Position numbers and translations under genes: made by a program
Shown: positions 25,651-35,009 of the stretch, in pieces
How the letters are laid out: the number at the start of each line of letters is the position of its first letter
Numbering within the stretch: position 1 is the first letter of the stretch
The notes under the pieces: generated by a model
Told to the model about the DNA's origin: nothing
The model's database searches: none
The model's input: the letters and a program-made list of their open reading frames with translations, nothing else
DNA from: RGIG4576 sp964536025
GTDB lineage: Bacteria > Bacteroidota > Bacteroidia > Bacteroidales > Muribaculaceae
Direction of reading: 5' to 3'
NCBI GenBank assembly: GCA_964536025.1
Contig: CAZHXA010000009.1
Span: 1-62,846, forward strand
DNA length: 62,846 nucleotides

Positions 25651-26748
25651 ATGAAGATATTATTGCTTGGAGAATTTAGTAATGTGCATTGGAGCCTTGC
25701 CGAAGGCTTGAGAGTTTTGGGGCATGATGTTACAGTTGCCTCCAATGGTGATTTTTGGAAAAATTATCCTCGAGATATTGATTTGCAACGTAAAATGTCC
25801 CGAAAAGGAACATTATCTTTCCTGTTTAGGTTGCTTAAAGCGTTGCCAAAGATGAAAGGCTATGATGTTGTACAACTTATAAATCCTATCTTTGTGGAAT
25901 TAACGCCGAAAAATATTTATCCTATATATAAGTATTTGCGAAAGCATAATAAGAAAGTGTTTCTTTGTGCATGTGGAATGGATTATTATTGGGTAAAAAC
26001 AGGTTTGGAAAAAGTTTTCAGGTATGGAGATTTTAATTTGGGTAATGAGATAAGAAAAACGTCTTATGCCGAACGTTTTATCAATGATTGGATAAACGGG
26101 GAGAAAGGCGAATTGAATAGGTATATAGCAAAAGATTGCGATGGTATAATAAGCGGATTATATGAATATGACGTTTGTTATCAAAGGGCTTTCCCCGAAA
26201 AGACACAATTTATTCCTTTCCCGATAAATATGAATGAAATTACGGCAAGGAAGCCACATCCCGAAACGTCAAAGTTACGTTTTTTTATAGGGGTTCAAAA
26301 AGAAAGAGAAGAATATAAGGGAACAGATGTAATGTATCCATGTTTGTTGAGATTAAAAGAGAATTATCCCGATAAAATGGATATAATAAGAGTTGAAAAT
26401 GTTCCATACAATCAATATCAAGAATTGATGAATGGTAGTGATGTTCTTATTGACCAATTATATTCATATACGCCATCAATGAATTCTTTACTTGCAATGG
26501 CAAAGGGACTCGTGCTTGTGGGTGGAGGAGAGGAAGAAAACTATGAAATACTTGGAGAAAAGGATATTAGACCTATAGTTAATGTGCTTCCTGATGAGAG
26601 TGATATATATTCAAAATTGGAAGCTCTTGTGCTTAATCCAGAAGATGTGGAGAAACGTCAAAAAGAAAGTGTAACTTATATAGAACGTTATCATAACCAC
26701 ATTAAAGTAGCATCAAAATATATATCTTTTTGGAATAGTAGGGAATAA
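25651..26748 (+). CDS. GT-B type glycosyltransferase, paralogue B
   Basis: The 365-residue protein (MKILLLGEFSNVHWSLAEGL) is a sister of the divergent gene at 24444-25562 and keeps the same blocks in the same order, including EYKGTDVMYPCLLRL and VLIDQLYSYTPSMNSLLAMA. A longer frame from TTG at 25633 exists, but ATG at 25651 gives the family N terminus and lies behind the -7 element. Two family 2 glycosyltransferases follow at 2 and 4 nt, so the three likely form one operon for a surface glycan. Confidence 0.8.
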   Translation: MKILLLGEFSNVHWSLAEGLRVLGHDVTVASNGDFWKNYPRDIDLQRKMSRKGTLSFLFRLLKALPKMKGYDVVQLINPIFVELTPKNIYPIYKYLRKHNKKVFLCACGMDYYWVKTGLEKVFRYGDFNLGNEIRKTSYAERFINDWINGEKGELNRYIAKDCDGIISGLYEYDVCYQRAFPEKTQFIPFPINMNEITARKPHPETSKLRFFIGVQKEREEYKGTDVMYPCLLRLKENYPDKMDIIRVENVPYNQYQELMNGSDVLIDQLYSYTPSMNSLLAMAKGLVLVGGGEEENYEILGEKDIRPIVNVLPDESDIYSKLEALVLNPEDVEKRQKESVTYIERYHNHIKVASKYISFWNSRE

Positions 26749-26750
26749 AA

Positions 26751-27692
26751 ATGAAACTTAGTGTTATAATACCTGTTTACAATGTAGAGTTATATTTGGA
26801 TAGATGCATAGAAAGTGTGTTATCTCAAAATATTGATGATTTTGAAGTAATATTAGTAGATGATAGTTCAACGGATTCAAGTGGTAAACTTTGTGATAAG
26901 TGGGCTAATCGTAATTCAAAAATAAAAGTTTTTCATTGTGAAAAAAATGGAGGACTAAGTGTAGCTCGTAATATAGGTCTTAAAATTGCAAAGGGAGATT
27001 ATGTAACGTTTGTTGATTCAGATGATTATATTTCGCCTAATACTTATAGTGAAAATTTAAAATTATTGGAACAAAATAAAGATGCTGATAGTTTGATTTT
27101 TCCGGTATTTGTATATTATGGCTCATCAAGAGCATTTAAATATCTTCCCGGAAATAATATTATTATGAGTTATTCTGATTGGGTTAATAATGGTGGCTGT
27201 TTTTATTGTTATGCGTGTAATAAAATTTATAAACGAAAATTATGGCAACAAATAAATTTTCCAGAGGGTCGTTTATTTGAAGATCTAATTGCAGTACCTA
27301 AAGTAATGAAATCATCAAAGTCAATAATAAATTCGTCAATAGGAATGTATTATTATTGTGATCATGCCGGTTCTATTTCAAATAGAAATGACATTAAGCA
27401 TAAAAAGGCGTTTTTATCGGCTTTAACTTCACTTTTTGAAACGATGAAAAATGATGAAAGAGTAAGTCGTAAAATGTTGGATGAAACCTATTTGCATATA
27501 TGCAATGCTCAAATAGTTATGTTGCAATTAGGGGGTGAGTATTGTATTCCAAAATATAAAATCTCTATTCGACGAGCATTAACACAAAGAAATTCATTAA
27601 ATATATTTCTAAAAGCTGTATTATGCTCACTGTTAGGCGATAAATTTTGTTATGTGATTGCAAAATTGAGAAAACCATTGAAATGTATTTAG
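26751..27692 (+). CDS. Family 2 glycosyltransferase
   Basis: The GT-A domain of this 313-residue protein is clear: SVIIPVYNVELYLDRCIESV, VDDSSTDSS, GGLSVARNIGL and the DxD region FVDSDDY. It likely transfers a sugar to an extracellular polysaccharide or O-antigen-like glycan. Start and stop are separated by 2 nt from the previous gene and 4 nt from the next. Base composition is more AT-rich than the housekeeping genes around it, as is common for glycan loci. Confidence 0.9.
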   Translation: MKLSVIIPVYNVELYLDRCIESVLSQNIDDFEVILVDDSSTDSSGKLCDKWANRNSKIKVFHCEKNGGLSVARNIGLKIAKGDYVTFVDSDDYISPNTYSENLKLLEQNKDADSLIFPVFVYYGSSRAFKYLPGNNIIMSYSDWVNNGGCFYCYACNKIYKRKLWQQINFPEGRLFEDLIAVPKVMKSSKSIINSSIGMYYYCDHAGSISNRNDIKHKKAFLSALTSLFETMKNDERVSRKMLDETYLHICNAQIVMLQLGGEYCIPKYKISIRRALTQRNSLNIFLKAVLCSLLGDKFCYVIAKLRKPLKCI

Positions 27693-27696
27693 ATAA

Positions 27697-28626
27697 ATGT
27701 TGATTTCGATAGTTATACCGGTATATAATAGAGCGGAGATGGTTAAAGCCACGCTTGATTCAGTAAAAAGACAAACATTTCGTCCTATACAACTTGTATT
27801 GGTGGATAATAATTCATCTGATACCTCTTATTCCGTATTATCGGCGTTTAAGAAGGACAATGAATCAGATGATTTTACAATAGATGTAATAAAAGAGAGT
27901 CGACCCGGTGCCAGTTCTGCACGAAATAGCGGGACAAAAATGGCAAAAGGTGATTGGTTGATGTTTTTTGACAGTGATGACACTATGGATGACTGCCTTT
28001 TGTCTAAATATGCTGAAAAAATAAGCGAAGGAAATGTAGATGTTGTAACTTGCGATATAGATTTTACAAAAGAAGGTGTAACAAAGCATGCTTATTTTGC
28101 AAAAAAAGACTTTTTAGTAAATCATGTTTTCCATGCTTGCCTTTCTACACAACGTTATATAATACGCAAATCATTATTTGATAAAACTGGAGGTTGGAAT
28201 GAATCTTTGACATATTGGGATGATTGGGAACTCGGAATAAGAATATTATTGAATGAACCACGCGTAAAGGTGATTGATGATGGAGTGTATGTGCATGTGA
28301 ATGTACATGATGACTCAATAACAGGAAGATTATATTCAGACAGAAAAAATGAGGCAAATAAAGCGATAAATACTGCAATAGAAACTGTGATGAGTTCACA
28401 TTATTGTAAAAAAATACGTATCAAGCGATTGTTGCAATCTCGTAAGTTTGTTTTGGCAGGATTATATAAGCAAGAGAAACATGAGTATATAGCAAATGAG
28501 TATTTTAGAGTATCATTATCAAATATAAAAAAAGATAGGATATTAAGGACCTTGTCTTTTCTTATATATAAATATGTCGGCTTTGGAGGTAGAGGTATAG
28601 ATAGATTAATAAGATTTTTTATATAG
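27697..28626 (+). CDS. Family 2 glycosyltransferase
   Basis: The 309-residue protein carries SIVIPVYNRAEMVKATLDSV, VDNNSSDTS, GASSARNSGTKMAKGDW and FFDSDDT, the standard GT2 blocks. It is the last gene of the plus-strand glycan operon. Its 3' end overlaps the 3' end of the convergent GT2 gene by 21 nt, with the two stop codons inside each other's coding region. Confidence 0.9.
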   Translation: MLISIVIPVYNRAEMVKATLDSVKRQTFRPIQLVLVDNNSSDTSYSVLSAFKKDNESDDFTIDVIKESRPGASSARNSGTKMAKGDWLMFFDSDDTMDDCLLSKYAEKISEGNVDVVTCDIDFTKEGVTKHAYFAKKDFLVNHVFHACLSTQRYIIRKSLFDKTGGWNESLTYWDDWELGIRILLNEPRVKVIDDGVYVHVNVHDDSITGRLYSDRKNEANKAINTAIETVMSSHYCKKIRIKRLLQSRKFVLAGLYKQEKHEYIANEYFRVSLSNIKKDRILRTLSFLIYKYVGFGGRGIDRLIRFFI

Positions 28627-29625
28627 CAAATTCCTTATACAAAATAGAAATTTAATAAACATTTTAAGGCTTATTGCATTTTTTGAAAACAAACGCAATA
28701 AATTGTATCGTTTGTTATTTCCTATTTTGGGTAATGGATATAGTTTAATGGATGATAATAGGTTTAGATAATAATGTTGATGCTTTTTATTTAAAGGACT
28801 ATTAAATAGGTTATATAAATAATCAAAAATAAGATATGAAAGCCTATTGTTAATAGCGTTGTTGCTAAGATTACAAGAAACAGAAGAATCGGCCAATTTT
28901 ATAGTCATTTTAATAATTTGAAAAAAATCATTAAAACGATGTTCCCAATGTTCTTCAGCTTTTAATGTTGTAATGGAGTCCTCTCTCTTTATATATGCAT
29001 ATAAAGGTATGTTTGTAAAAATACATTTTTTAGCTTTTAGAAAAGCGAGAGTAAGAAAGTGTTCATCTTCATGAATCAATCCTTCAGGCATAAAAATGTT
29101 GTTTGATAGAATAAATTGCCTGTTAAAACAATAAGTCCAAACTCCTTTTATGACATTATGAGAACTCAAATATTTGTTGCCGGAAGAATATTCGATAATT
29201 TGAAGAGTCTCATTAAACTTATTGCAATTTTGTAGTTGATTATTTCTAATGTGTAAAGTTTTAAATTTAATTATATCATGTGTTTCTTTTTTTAGAAAAG
29301 GAATTAAATGGTTAATTTGATTTTCAATCCAAAAATCATCGGAATCTATAAAAAATAGATATTTGCCGGTGGCTTTTTGTATGCCGACGTTTCTTGCAGA
29401 ACTTAAACCTTTATTTTCTTGCTCAATTAGAGTAAAATTAGTGAATTTCTGAAATAGTTTTTTTGTCGTTTTGTCAACAGGAATTGTGGAACCATCATTA
29501 ATAAATATAATTTCAAAATTAGAGTTGTCCCAATTTTGTTTAAGAATACTGTTTAAACACTTGTTTACAATTTCTGTTGGAATATTATAATATGGAATGA
29601 TTATACTACAAAGAATTTTATTCAT
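28606..29625 (-). CDS. Family 2 glycosyltransferase
   Basis: The 339-residue protein starts MNKILCSIIIPYYNIPTEIV and shows FINDGSTIP, GLSSARNVGIQKATGKY and FFIDSDDFW. The start at 29625 is preferred over a frame extension of six codons. It lies 40 nt behind coaW on the minus strand and may be transcribed with it. It overlaps the convergent GT2 gene at the 3' end. Confidence 0.87.
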   Translation of the reverse strand: MNKILCSIIIPYYNIPTEIVNKCLNSILKQNWDNSNFEIIFINDGSTIPVDKTTKKLFQKFTNFTLIEQENKGLSSARNVGIQKATGKYLFFIDSDDFWIENQINHLIPFLKKETHDIIKFKTLHIRNNQLQNCNKFNETLQIIEYSSGNKYLSSHNVIKGVWTYCFNRQFILSNNIFMPEGLIHEDEHFLTLAFLKAKKCIFTNIPLYAYIKREDSITTLKAEEHWEHRFNDFFQIIKMTIKLADSSVSCNLSNNAINNRLSYLIFDYLYNLFNSPLNKKHQHYYLNLLSSIKLYPLPKIGNNKRYNLLRLFSKNAISLKMFIKFLFCIRNLLYKKSY

Positions 29626-29665
29626 GATAATTGAGATTCTCAAAAGAGCTTTTTAAAATAAAAAG

Positions 29666-30490
29666 TTATTTTTTGAAAGCAAGTGCTGCACCGAGAGCTG
29701 TTCGGAACTCGGCATAAGGTGGGATGTGGAATTTTACTCCGTAGATACGCTCCATGAGAGGAAAGACCATATCGCATTGAGGCAGGTGGGTGAGATTACC
29801 TATCATAACAAAGTCTTTAATATCGCTGTTCATAGCCGAAAATACAGCCGATGAGCCAATGGACTGAACCACCATGAAAATAAGTCCTAAAGCAATATCT
29901 TCATCCGATAAATCATTGCTTGAAACTTTGCCAAAAAATGAGGCTGTTGCGTCCAAAGGTAAATTCTCTAAGTCGTGCTTGCAGATATCACTTATTTGCA
30001 GATTTATATTAGCAATATTTCCACGAGAAGCTAATTCACAAATCTTATGAAAGTTGCGAGTCTTTAGTAATAGTTGTGAAAGCCCTTGTAATGTACCACC
30101 ACCTATGCTTATACCGCCTATGTGTCTTATCCCGTTTTCGTCAATTTTCACATAAGAAGTACCGGTACCCATGCTTACTACGATTAATTTTTCTAAATCC
30201 ATTCCGTAGCTTGCACCTAGACCGTTTGCAAGAAATTCATCGGTTTTGGCTGTTGGTAATCCGTAAAGGTCTCCATCAATGAAAGCACTGCCGGCTCCGG
30301 TAAGCATTACCTGTTCAATGTCACTTAATTTAAAGCCGTTGTCGTAAACATATTTACCAAAAGCTCCGAATAATGATGTAACCGGGTCGGTGGCAGTAAT
30401 AAATAACGGTGATTGTATTGCACCTTTGCAATTAAGTCCTATGATTTTTGTTGTACTACCTCCAACGTCAATACCTATAACTAATCCCAT
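29666..30490 (-). CDS. coaW: Type II pantothenate kinase
   Basis: CoaW phosphorylates pantothenate in the first step of coenzyme A synthesis. The 274-residue protein has the ASKHA fold of the type II family: GIDVGGSTTKIIG for phosphate 1, VSMGTGTSYV and GGISIGGGTLQGLSQLLL for the nucleotide pocket. This eukaryote- and staphylococcus-like form is common in Bacteroidota. Another CoA gene, coaD, lies at 41.7 kb. Divergent promoters separate it from a GNAT gene. Confidence 0.9.
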   Translation of the reverse strand: MGLVIGIDVGGSTTKIIGLNCKGAIQSPLFITATDPVTSLFGAFGKYVYDNGFKLSDIEQVMLTGAGSAFIDGDLYGLPTAKTDEFLANGLGASYGMDLEKLIVVSMGTGTSYVKIDENGIRHIGGISIGGGTLQGLSQLLLKTRNFHKICELASRGNIANINLQISDICKHDLENLPLDATASFFGKVSSNDLSDEDIALGLIFMVVQSIGSSAVFSAMNSDIKDFVMIGNLTHLPQCDMVFPLMERIYGVKFHIPPYAEFRTALGAALAFKK

Positions 30491-30522
30491 AATTCTTCAA
30501 CAGATTCATTTATATTGTGTGC

Positions 30523-30530
30523 CAAAGGTA
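30523..30530 (-). promoter_or_regulatory. coaW -7 element
   Basis: Minus strand TACCTTTG, 32 nt ahead of the coaW start. It is back to back with the -7 element of the GNAT gene. Confidence 0.45.
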
Positions 30531-30553
30531 ATATTTATTTTCATATAAATGCC

Positions 30554-30561
30554 TATCTTTG
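30554..30561 (+). promoter_or_regulatory. -7 element of the GNAT acetyltransferase
   Basis: TATCTTTG, 23 nt ahead of the ATG at 30585. No good -33 element was seen. Confidence 0.45.
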
Positions 30562-30584
30562 TGATATAATCATTCATAATTAAT

Positions 30585-31121
30585 ATGAAACAATCATTTT
30601 TGAAAGATGAAATATTGACTTTGAGAGCTCCCGAACAAAGCGATTTAGAAAAGTTGTTTATGTGGGAAAATGATAGTTCGCAGTGGCATGTAGGCAATGC
30701 GATAGCACCTTATAGTCATAAACAATTATGGGATTATATAGAAGACTATGACGCCGATATATTCAAGAGTCGCCAATTACGGTTTATTATAGTCGAAAAT
30801 AAGACTTGTAAGCCTATAGGTACTATAGATTTATTTGACTTTGACCCGATAAATCGACATGCAACATTAGGAATTCTTATAGAAAAGGAATATAGGCATT
30901 GTGGATATGCTTTTCGTGCTTTAAATTTAATTTGTGTGTATTGCAGTGAGCATTTGGGAATTCATTCATTACTTGCTGTTACGGGTAAGGGCAATATGCC
31001 GGCATTAACCTTGTTCAAAAAAGCCGGTTTTGATACATGTGGGTGCTTGCGTTCCTGGATACGTTTGGGAAACATCTATGAAGATGCAGTTTTATTACAA
31101 AAAAGCTTTGAAGTGGGGTGA
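30585..31121 (+). CDS. GNAT-family N-acetyltransferase (RimJ/RimL-like)
   Basis: The 178-residue protein has the GNAT fold with the acetyl-CoA-binding region around LGILIEKEYRHCGYAFRAL and the later LLAVTGKGNMPALTLFKKAGF, typical of the Acetyltransf_3/RimJ-RimL group that acetylates protein N termini or small amines. Its substrate is unknown. It stands alone between a divergent coaW and a convergent yqgE-like gene 10 nt away. Confidence 0.85.
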   Translation: MKQSFLKDEILTLRAPEQSDLEKLFMWENDSSQWHVGNAIAPYSHKQLWDYIEDYDADIFKSRQLRFIIVENKTCKPIGTIDLFDFDPINRHATLGILIEKEYRHCGYAFRALNLICVYCSEHLGIHSLLAVTGKGNMPALTLFKKAGFDTCGCLRSWIRLGNIYEDAVLLQKSFEVG

Positions 31122-31131
31122 GTCTTGTTGC

Positions 31132-31731
31132 TTAGTTGAGAAACACCGAAGAAGGGCAATTAAGCCATAATAAATAGCGTTCATCAAGTTCCGATACTTC
31201 GGTACGCCATGCTTCTTCTTCATCAAGAGTGAGTAGTCGTTGAGGGAATCGCAATTTGGTTACTGCCCAATCGAAATTTTTCAATTCTTTTTCCAATTGT
31301 TTTTTCTCCCAACCGCTATATCCAAGGAAAAATCTAACTTTACCTTCAATTATTTCACCTGAATTGACATATTCAATCATTGCGTTAAAATTTCCACTTA
31401 CATATAGCCCTTTACACACTTCGATTGATTCCGGGATTAAGTTTCCTAAAGTGTGAATGAAATAAAGTCTGTCATGATGAACCGGTCCCCCTATATAGAG
31501 TGGAATTTCTTTGTCAATTTCTTCCACTAAATCGTTTAAAGTGAAGTTAGAACATCTGTTAGTGACAAATCCAACTGACCCTAATTCATCACTATGTTCG
31601 ATGAGGATAATTACCGAACGCTGAAATGCAATATCATCCATTAACGGCTCAGCAAGTAATAAATCACCAGCTTTTGGAACCGGTTGGTCGAATTTCATTT
31701 TTAATATGTCGGAATTCAATATGTCGTCCAT
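31132..31731 (-). CDS. YqgE/AlgH-family protein
   Basis: The protein (199 residues from the ATG at 31731) belongs to the YqgE/AlgH family, recognised by LLLAEPLMDDIAFQRSVIIL, VGFVTNRCSNFTLNDL, YIGGPVHHDRLYFIHTLG and FFLGYSGWEKKQLEKEL. The biochemical role of the family is unsettled. An upstream ATG at 31770 exists but would lie inside the hairpin at 31755-31800, so the shorter form is preferred. It is the last gene on the minus-strand side of this block. Confidence 0.88.
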   Translation of the reverse strand: MDDILNSDILKMKFDQPVPKAGDLLLAEPLMDDIAFQRSVIILIEHSDELGSVGFVTNRCSNFTLNDLVEEIDKEIPLYIGGPVHHDRLYFIHTLGNLIPESIEVCKGLYVSGNFNAMIEYVNSGEIIEGKVRFFLGYSGWEKKQLEKELKNFDWAVTKLRFPQRLLTLDEEEAWRTEVSELDERYLLWLNCPSSVFLN

Positions 31732-31754
31732 ATATTTAAACAACATTTTATAAC

Positions 31755-31800
31755 AGGAAAATGTTATCATCTTGTTATTGAAAAATGATAATATTTTCCT
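31755..31800 (-). terminator. Hairpin between the TPR and YqgE genes
   Basis: AGGAAAATGTTATCAT (31755-31770) pairs with ATGATAATATTTTCCT (31785-31800) along 16 positions with one G-T wobble. It lies 9 nt after the TPR stop codon. It may reduce read-through into the YqgE gene. Confidence 0.6.
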
Positions 31801-31809
31801 GCTATTATT

Positions 31810-33405
31810 TTAGTTGAAAATTTTGTCGTAACGTTTTACGATTTCTTTAAATCGTGGCATAGAACGCAGAGGTTGTAAGTTTGCTTCACCTTCTCGATAA
31901 TCGTATATTGTGTAATAATTACCATAGCCGTTGGCTAAAGCATTTTCTAAGAGGTCTAAAGCTCCTTCGTAATCATTGCACATAGTATATACAACAGAGG
32001 CTATATAATATGATTCCCCCCCTGAAGTTGGATAATCTGCAATTAATTTGTCAGCCCATTCTTTTGCCTCCTTTGTTTTTCCAAGTCCGGATAAGGCTAT
32101 GCCATGTAAATTGTCGATATTATCTTCGAGTTCTAAAACTTTATTGTAATCATTTTCGGCTGTTGTTTCGCCTTTTAAGTAAGTCTTGCATAACCAAGCT
32201 CTTAGTAGAAGGTTTTCTGCTACAGCCGGGTTATTCAATAAAGCTTCATTTATAGCAGTAAGTGCATCTTTGTAGTTCTTATCCAAGATGTGAAGCAGAG
32301 CTTTTTCTCTTAATGCATCGATGTGATTAGGATTTTCTCCAAGAGCCATGTATATGCTTTGTAAACCTTCCTTAGTCATGCCCATAGCACTTTGTATTTT
32401 TGCCTTTAATACATAATAATCGGTGTGTGTTGCATCCATCATTATAGCAGTGTTTACTCTATTAAGGGCCTCCATATATCGGCTTAGGTTGAAATTGGCT
32501 AACGCACTGTAATAATAGATTCCGTGATAATCGTATAATTTTCGGTCGATTATTGTGTTTAAATCTTTCAGTGCATCAGAGTAATGATTGTGTTCCATTG
32601 CAACAGTTGCACGAATGTAATAGAACATTCCTACATTGGGAGCTTTATCGATAGAATTAGAAAGAGCTGTAATAACATCATTATAATTAGTGTCACTCAT
32701 ATCAACCAATCGTTGTAATGCTCCCGACATATCATTGGATACGCTTATAGCTGAAATAACATCTTGTGCAGCACCTTTATAGTCGTTCATCATAGTAAGC
32801 ACATCAGAACGGTTTAAGTACACTTTGGGTTCTGCCGGGAATAAATCAACTGCACGATTAGCATAATTGGCAGCTTGTTCGTAGTCTTTTTCCAATACTG
32901 CAATTTTTGCAAGACCGGCAAGAGCATTGTAGTCAAGCGGATTTATACGTAATAAGGTTGTATAGGATGTTTTTGCCGTTTGTGTATCGTTGTTTTCCAT
33001 ACAGATATTACCCAACAGCAAAATAGTATTTTGGTCGGAGGGTTTTATTGTGTTGGCTATTTTTAGGTCATTTATGGCTGCATTGTTATCTTTACGGATT
33101 ATATAAATTTTTGCTCTTAACACATGTGCTTCAAACGTTGTTGATTCGTCGGATTTGGGCATGTGTTTAATAGCATTATTAATATCTTCCAATGATTTCA
33201 AGTATTCGCCATTAATGAAATATTGGTTTGCTCGGCTATAAAGTAGTGCATAGTCAAAAGGGTTTTTTGCCAATTCTTCATCGTACACAGCCATAACAGC
33301 AGCGTTAATGCGTCGTTGAGCATCGCTCATATCGTTTTGAGCAATGCACACGCTTTGAATAGTGCAAAAAAGTAAAAAACAAACTGAAAGAATTTTCTTT
33401 TTCAT
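31810..33405 (-). CDS. Exported tetratricopeptide-repeat protein
   Basis: A signal peptide (MKKKILSVCFLLFCTIQSVCIAQ) precedes about a dozen TPR units covering nearly all of the 531 residues, for example NAIKHMPKSDESTTFEAHVL and AVDLFPAEPKVYLNRSDVLT. It is likely a periplasmic scaffold. It follows kdsA by 27 nt. It is different in sequence from the TPR protein at 10-12 kb. Confidence 0.85.
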   Translation of the reverse strand: MKKKILSVCFLLFCTIQSVCIAQNDMSDAQRRINAAVMAVYDEELAKNPFDYALLYSRANQYFINGEYLKSLEDINNAIKHMPKSDESTTFEAHVLRAKIYIIRKDNNAAINDLKIANTIKPSDQNTILLLGNICMENNDTQTAKTSYTTLLRINPLDYNALAGLAKIAVLEKDYEQAANYANRAVDLFPAEPKVYLNRSDVLTMMNDYKGAAQDVISAISVSNDMSGALQRLVDMSDTNYNDVITALSNSIDKAPNVGMFYYIRATVAMEHNHYSDALKDLNTIIDRKLYDYHGIYYYSALANFNLSRYMEALNRVNTAIMMDATHTDYYVLKAKIQSAMGMTKEGLQSIYMALGENPNHIDALREKALLHILDKNYKDALTAINEALLNNPAVAENLLLRAWLCKTYLKGETTAENDYNKVLELEDNIDNLHGIALSGLGKTKEAKEWADKLIADYPTSGGESYYIASVVYTMCNDYEGALDLLENALANGYGNYYTIYDYREGEANLQPLRSMPRFKEIVKRYDKIFN

Positions 33406-33432
33406 TGATAAGAACGCTTCGTTATGAAATTC

Positions 33433-34254
33433 TTATAAATTATTTATTTTGTTTACAGTCATCTTTAATTCTGTAAGGCGTGTAAGTAATCCTTCAATTA
33501 AATCAAGTTTTAACATATTGGCTCCGTCGCTTTTTGCCACTGAAGGATTTTGGTGAGTTTCGATAAATAAACCATCAACACCTGTTGCAATTCCTGCACG
33601 TGCCATTGGCTCAATCAAGTGAGGTAATCCACCGGTTACGCCTTTTGATTGATTTGGTTGCTGTAGAGAATGTGTTACGTCAAGGATTACAGGACAGTTA
33701 TTTTCTTTCATTGTAGGAATACCGCGATAATCTACAATTAAATCTTGGTATCCGAAGGTAGTTCCTCTTTCTGTGATAGCAACTTCATTGTTACCTGCGT
33801 CACGAACCTTTTGCACGGCATAACTCATTGCTTCGGGAGACAAGAATTGTCCCTTTTTTATGTTTACTAATTTACCTGTTTTTGCTGCTGCCACAAGTAG
33901 CTCTGTCTGACGACACAAAAATGCGGGAATTTGAAGAATGTCAACATACTCGGCTGCCATTTCGGCTTCTTGAGCGTCGTGTATGTCGGTAACTACAGGA
34001 ATGCTATAAGTGTCACGCACTTTTTTCAATATTTCAAGTGCGGCAATATCTCCGATGCCTGTAAAAGAATCTATACGAGAGCGATTTGCTTTACGATAAC
34101 TACCTTTAAAAACGTAAGGTATATTAAGAGTTTGTGTAATAGTTGAAATTTTTTCAGCTATTTCCATAGCCATATCTTCTCCTTCAATTACGCATGGACC
34201 TGCAAGTAGGAAAAAATTACCTGTAGGTGATGACATTAAATCTTGTATTTTCAT
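33433..34254 (-). CDS. kdsA: 3-deoxy-8-phosphooctulonate synthase (KDO-8-P synthase)
   Basis: KdsA joins arabinose-5-phosphate and phosphoenolpyruvate to make KDO-8-phosphate for the lipopolysaccharide core. The 273-residue protein shows YVFKGSYRKANRSRIDSFTG, NIKKGQFLSPEAM and DVTHSLQQPN. Cys21 in AGPCVIEGED sits where metal-dependent KdsA enzymes carry their metal-binding cysteine (E. coli has Asn), so this is probably the metal-dependent class. It follows rsmE by 23 nt. Confidence 0.95.
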   Translation of the reverse strand: MKIQDLMSSPTGNFFLLAGPCVIEGEDMAMEIAEKISTITQTLNIPYVFKGSYRKANRSRIDSFTGIGDIAALEILKKVRDTYSIPVVTDIHDAQEAEMAAEYVDILQIPAFLCRQTELLVAAAKTGKLVNIKKGQFLSPEAMSYAVQKVRDAGNNEVAITERGTTFGYQDLIVDYRGIPTMKENNCPVILDVTHSLQQPNQSKGVTGGLPHLIEPMARAGIATGVDGLFIETHQNPSVAKSDGANMLKLDLIEGLLTRLTELKMTVNKINNL

Positions 34255-34277
34255 ATATTCGTTTTTTTCAAATGAGT

Positions 34278-34994
34278 TTAATCTTTATTATTGAGTTGTT
34301 TGATTGTGTGACAAGTAAAACAAGCGGCTACAGCTGCCGTTTCGGTTCGCAAGCGACTATCACCGAGAGAAACAGCAATAAAACCGTTTTCTAAGGCGCA
34401 ATCTACTTCTTCGCGACTGAAATCACCTTCAGGACCAATGAGAATTAAAGCATCTTTGTCGGGCTTATATTCTTTGGCAAATATCTTTCGTTCTATCGTA
34501 TCATCACAATATGCAATGAATTTTTGACCGTTAAAAGGCATTGTTATAACATTCATAACCGGAGTTAATTCATCGAGTTTCGGCAACGTGTTTTTTAATG
34601 ATTGTTTCATAGCCGAAACAAGAATTTTTTGTAAACGCTCGGTTTTTAGTTCCTTGCGTTCAGAATAGCGACAACGCACAGGAATGAGTCTGTCAATCCC
34701 CATTTCGGTGCATTTTTCTGCCATCCACTCAATCCTGTCGAGGTTTTTAGTGGGAGCAACGCTCATTATGATTTGATTTCCCCAATGAGGCTTGGATAAG
34801 CTTTTACTTACTATTTCAATGCCACAGTGTTTGCTATGAGCCAATGTGATGCGACATAGAAACAATGCACCTTTGCCATCAACGATTTCAATTTCATCAC
34901 CCTCTTTTAATCGAAGTACACGCACAGCATGTTGTGATTCTATTTCGGGTAAAATTAAAGTATCTTCTATATCGGGAGCAAAAAATCTATGCAT
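34278..34994 (-). CDS. rsmE: 16S rRNA m3U1498 methyltransferase
   Basis: RsmE methylates U1498 of 16S rRNA with S-adenosylmethionine. The 238-residue product has an N-terminal PUA-like part and a C-terminal SPOUT knot with LIGPEGDFSREEVDCALENG and SLGDSRLRTETAAVAA, the SAM-binding signature of the family. It lies 15 nt after the transporter gene and 23 nt before kdsA. Confidence 0.95.
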   Translation of the reverse strand: MHRFFAPDIEDTLILPEIESQHAVRVLRLKEGDEIEIVDGKGALFLCRITLAHSKHCGIEIVSKSLSKPHWGNQIIMSVAPTKNLDRIEWMAEKCTEMGIDRLIPVRCRYSERKELKTERLQKILVSAMKQSLKNTLPKLDELTPVMNVITMPFNGQKFIAYCDDTIERKIFAKEYKPDKDALILIGPEGDFSREEVDCALENGFIAVSLGDSRLRTETAAVAACFTCHTIKQLNNKD

Positions 34995-35009
34995 TATAAT
35001 ATAATTGTA

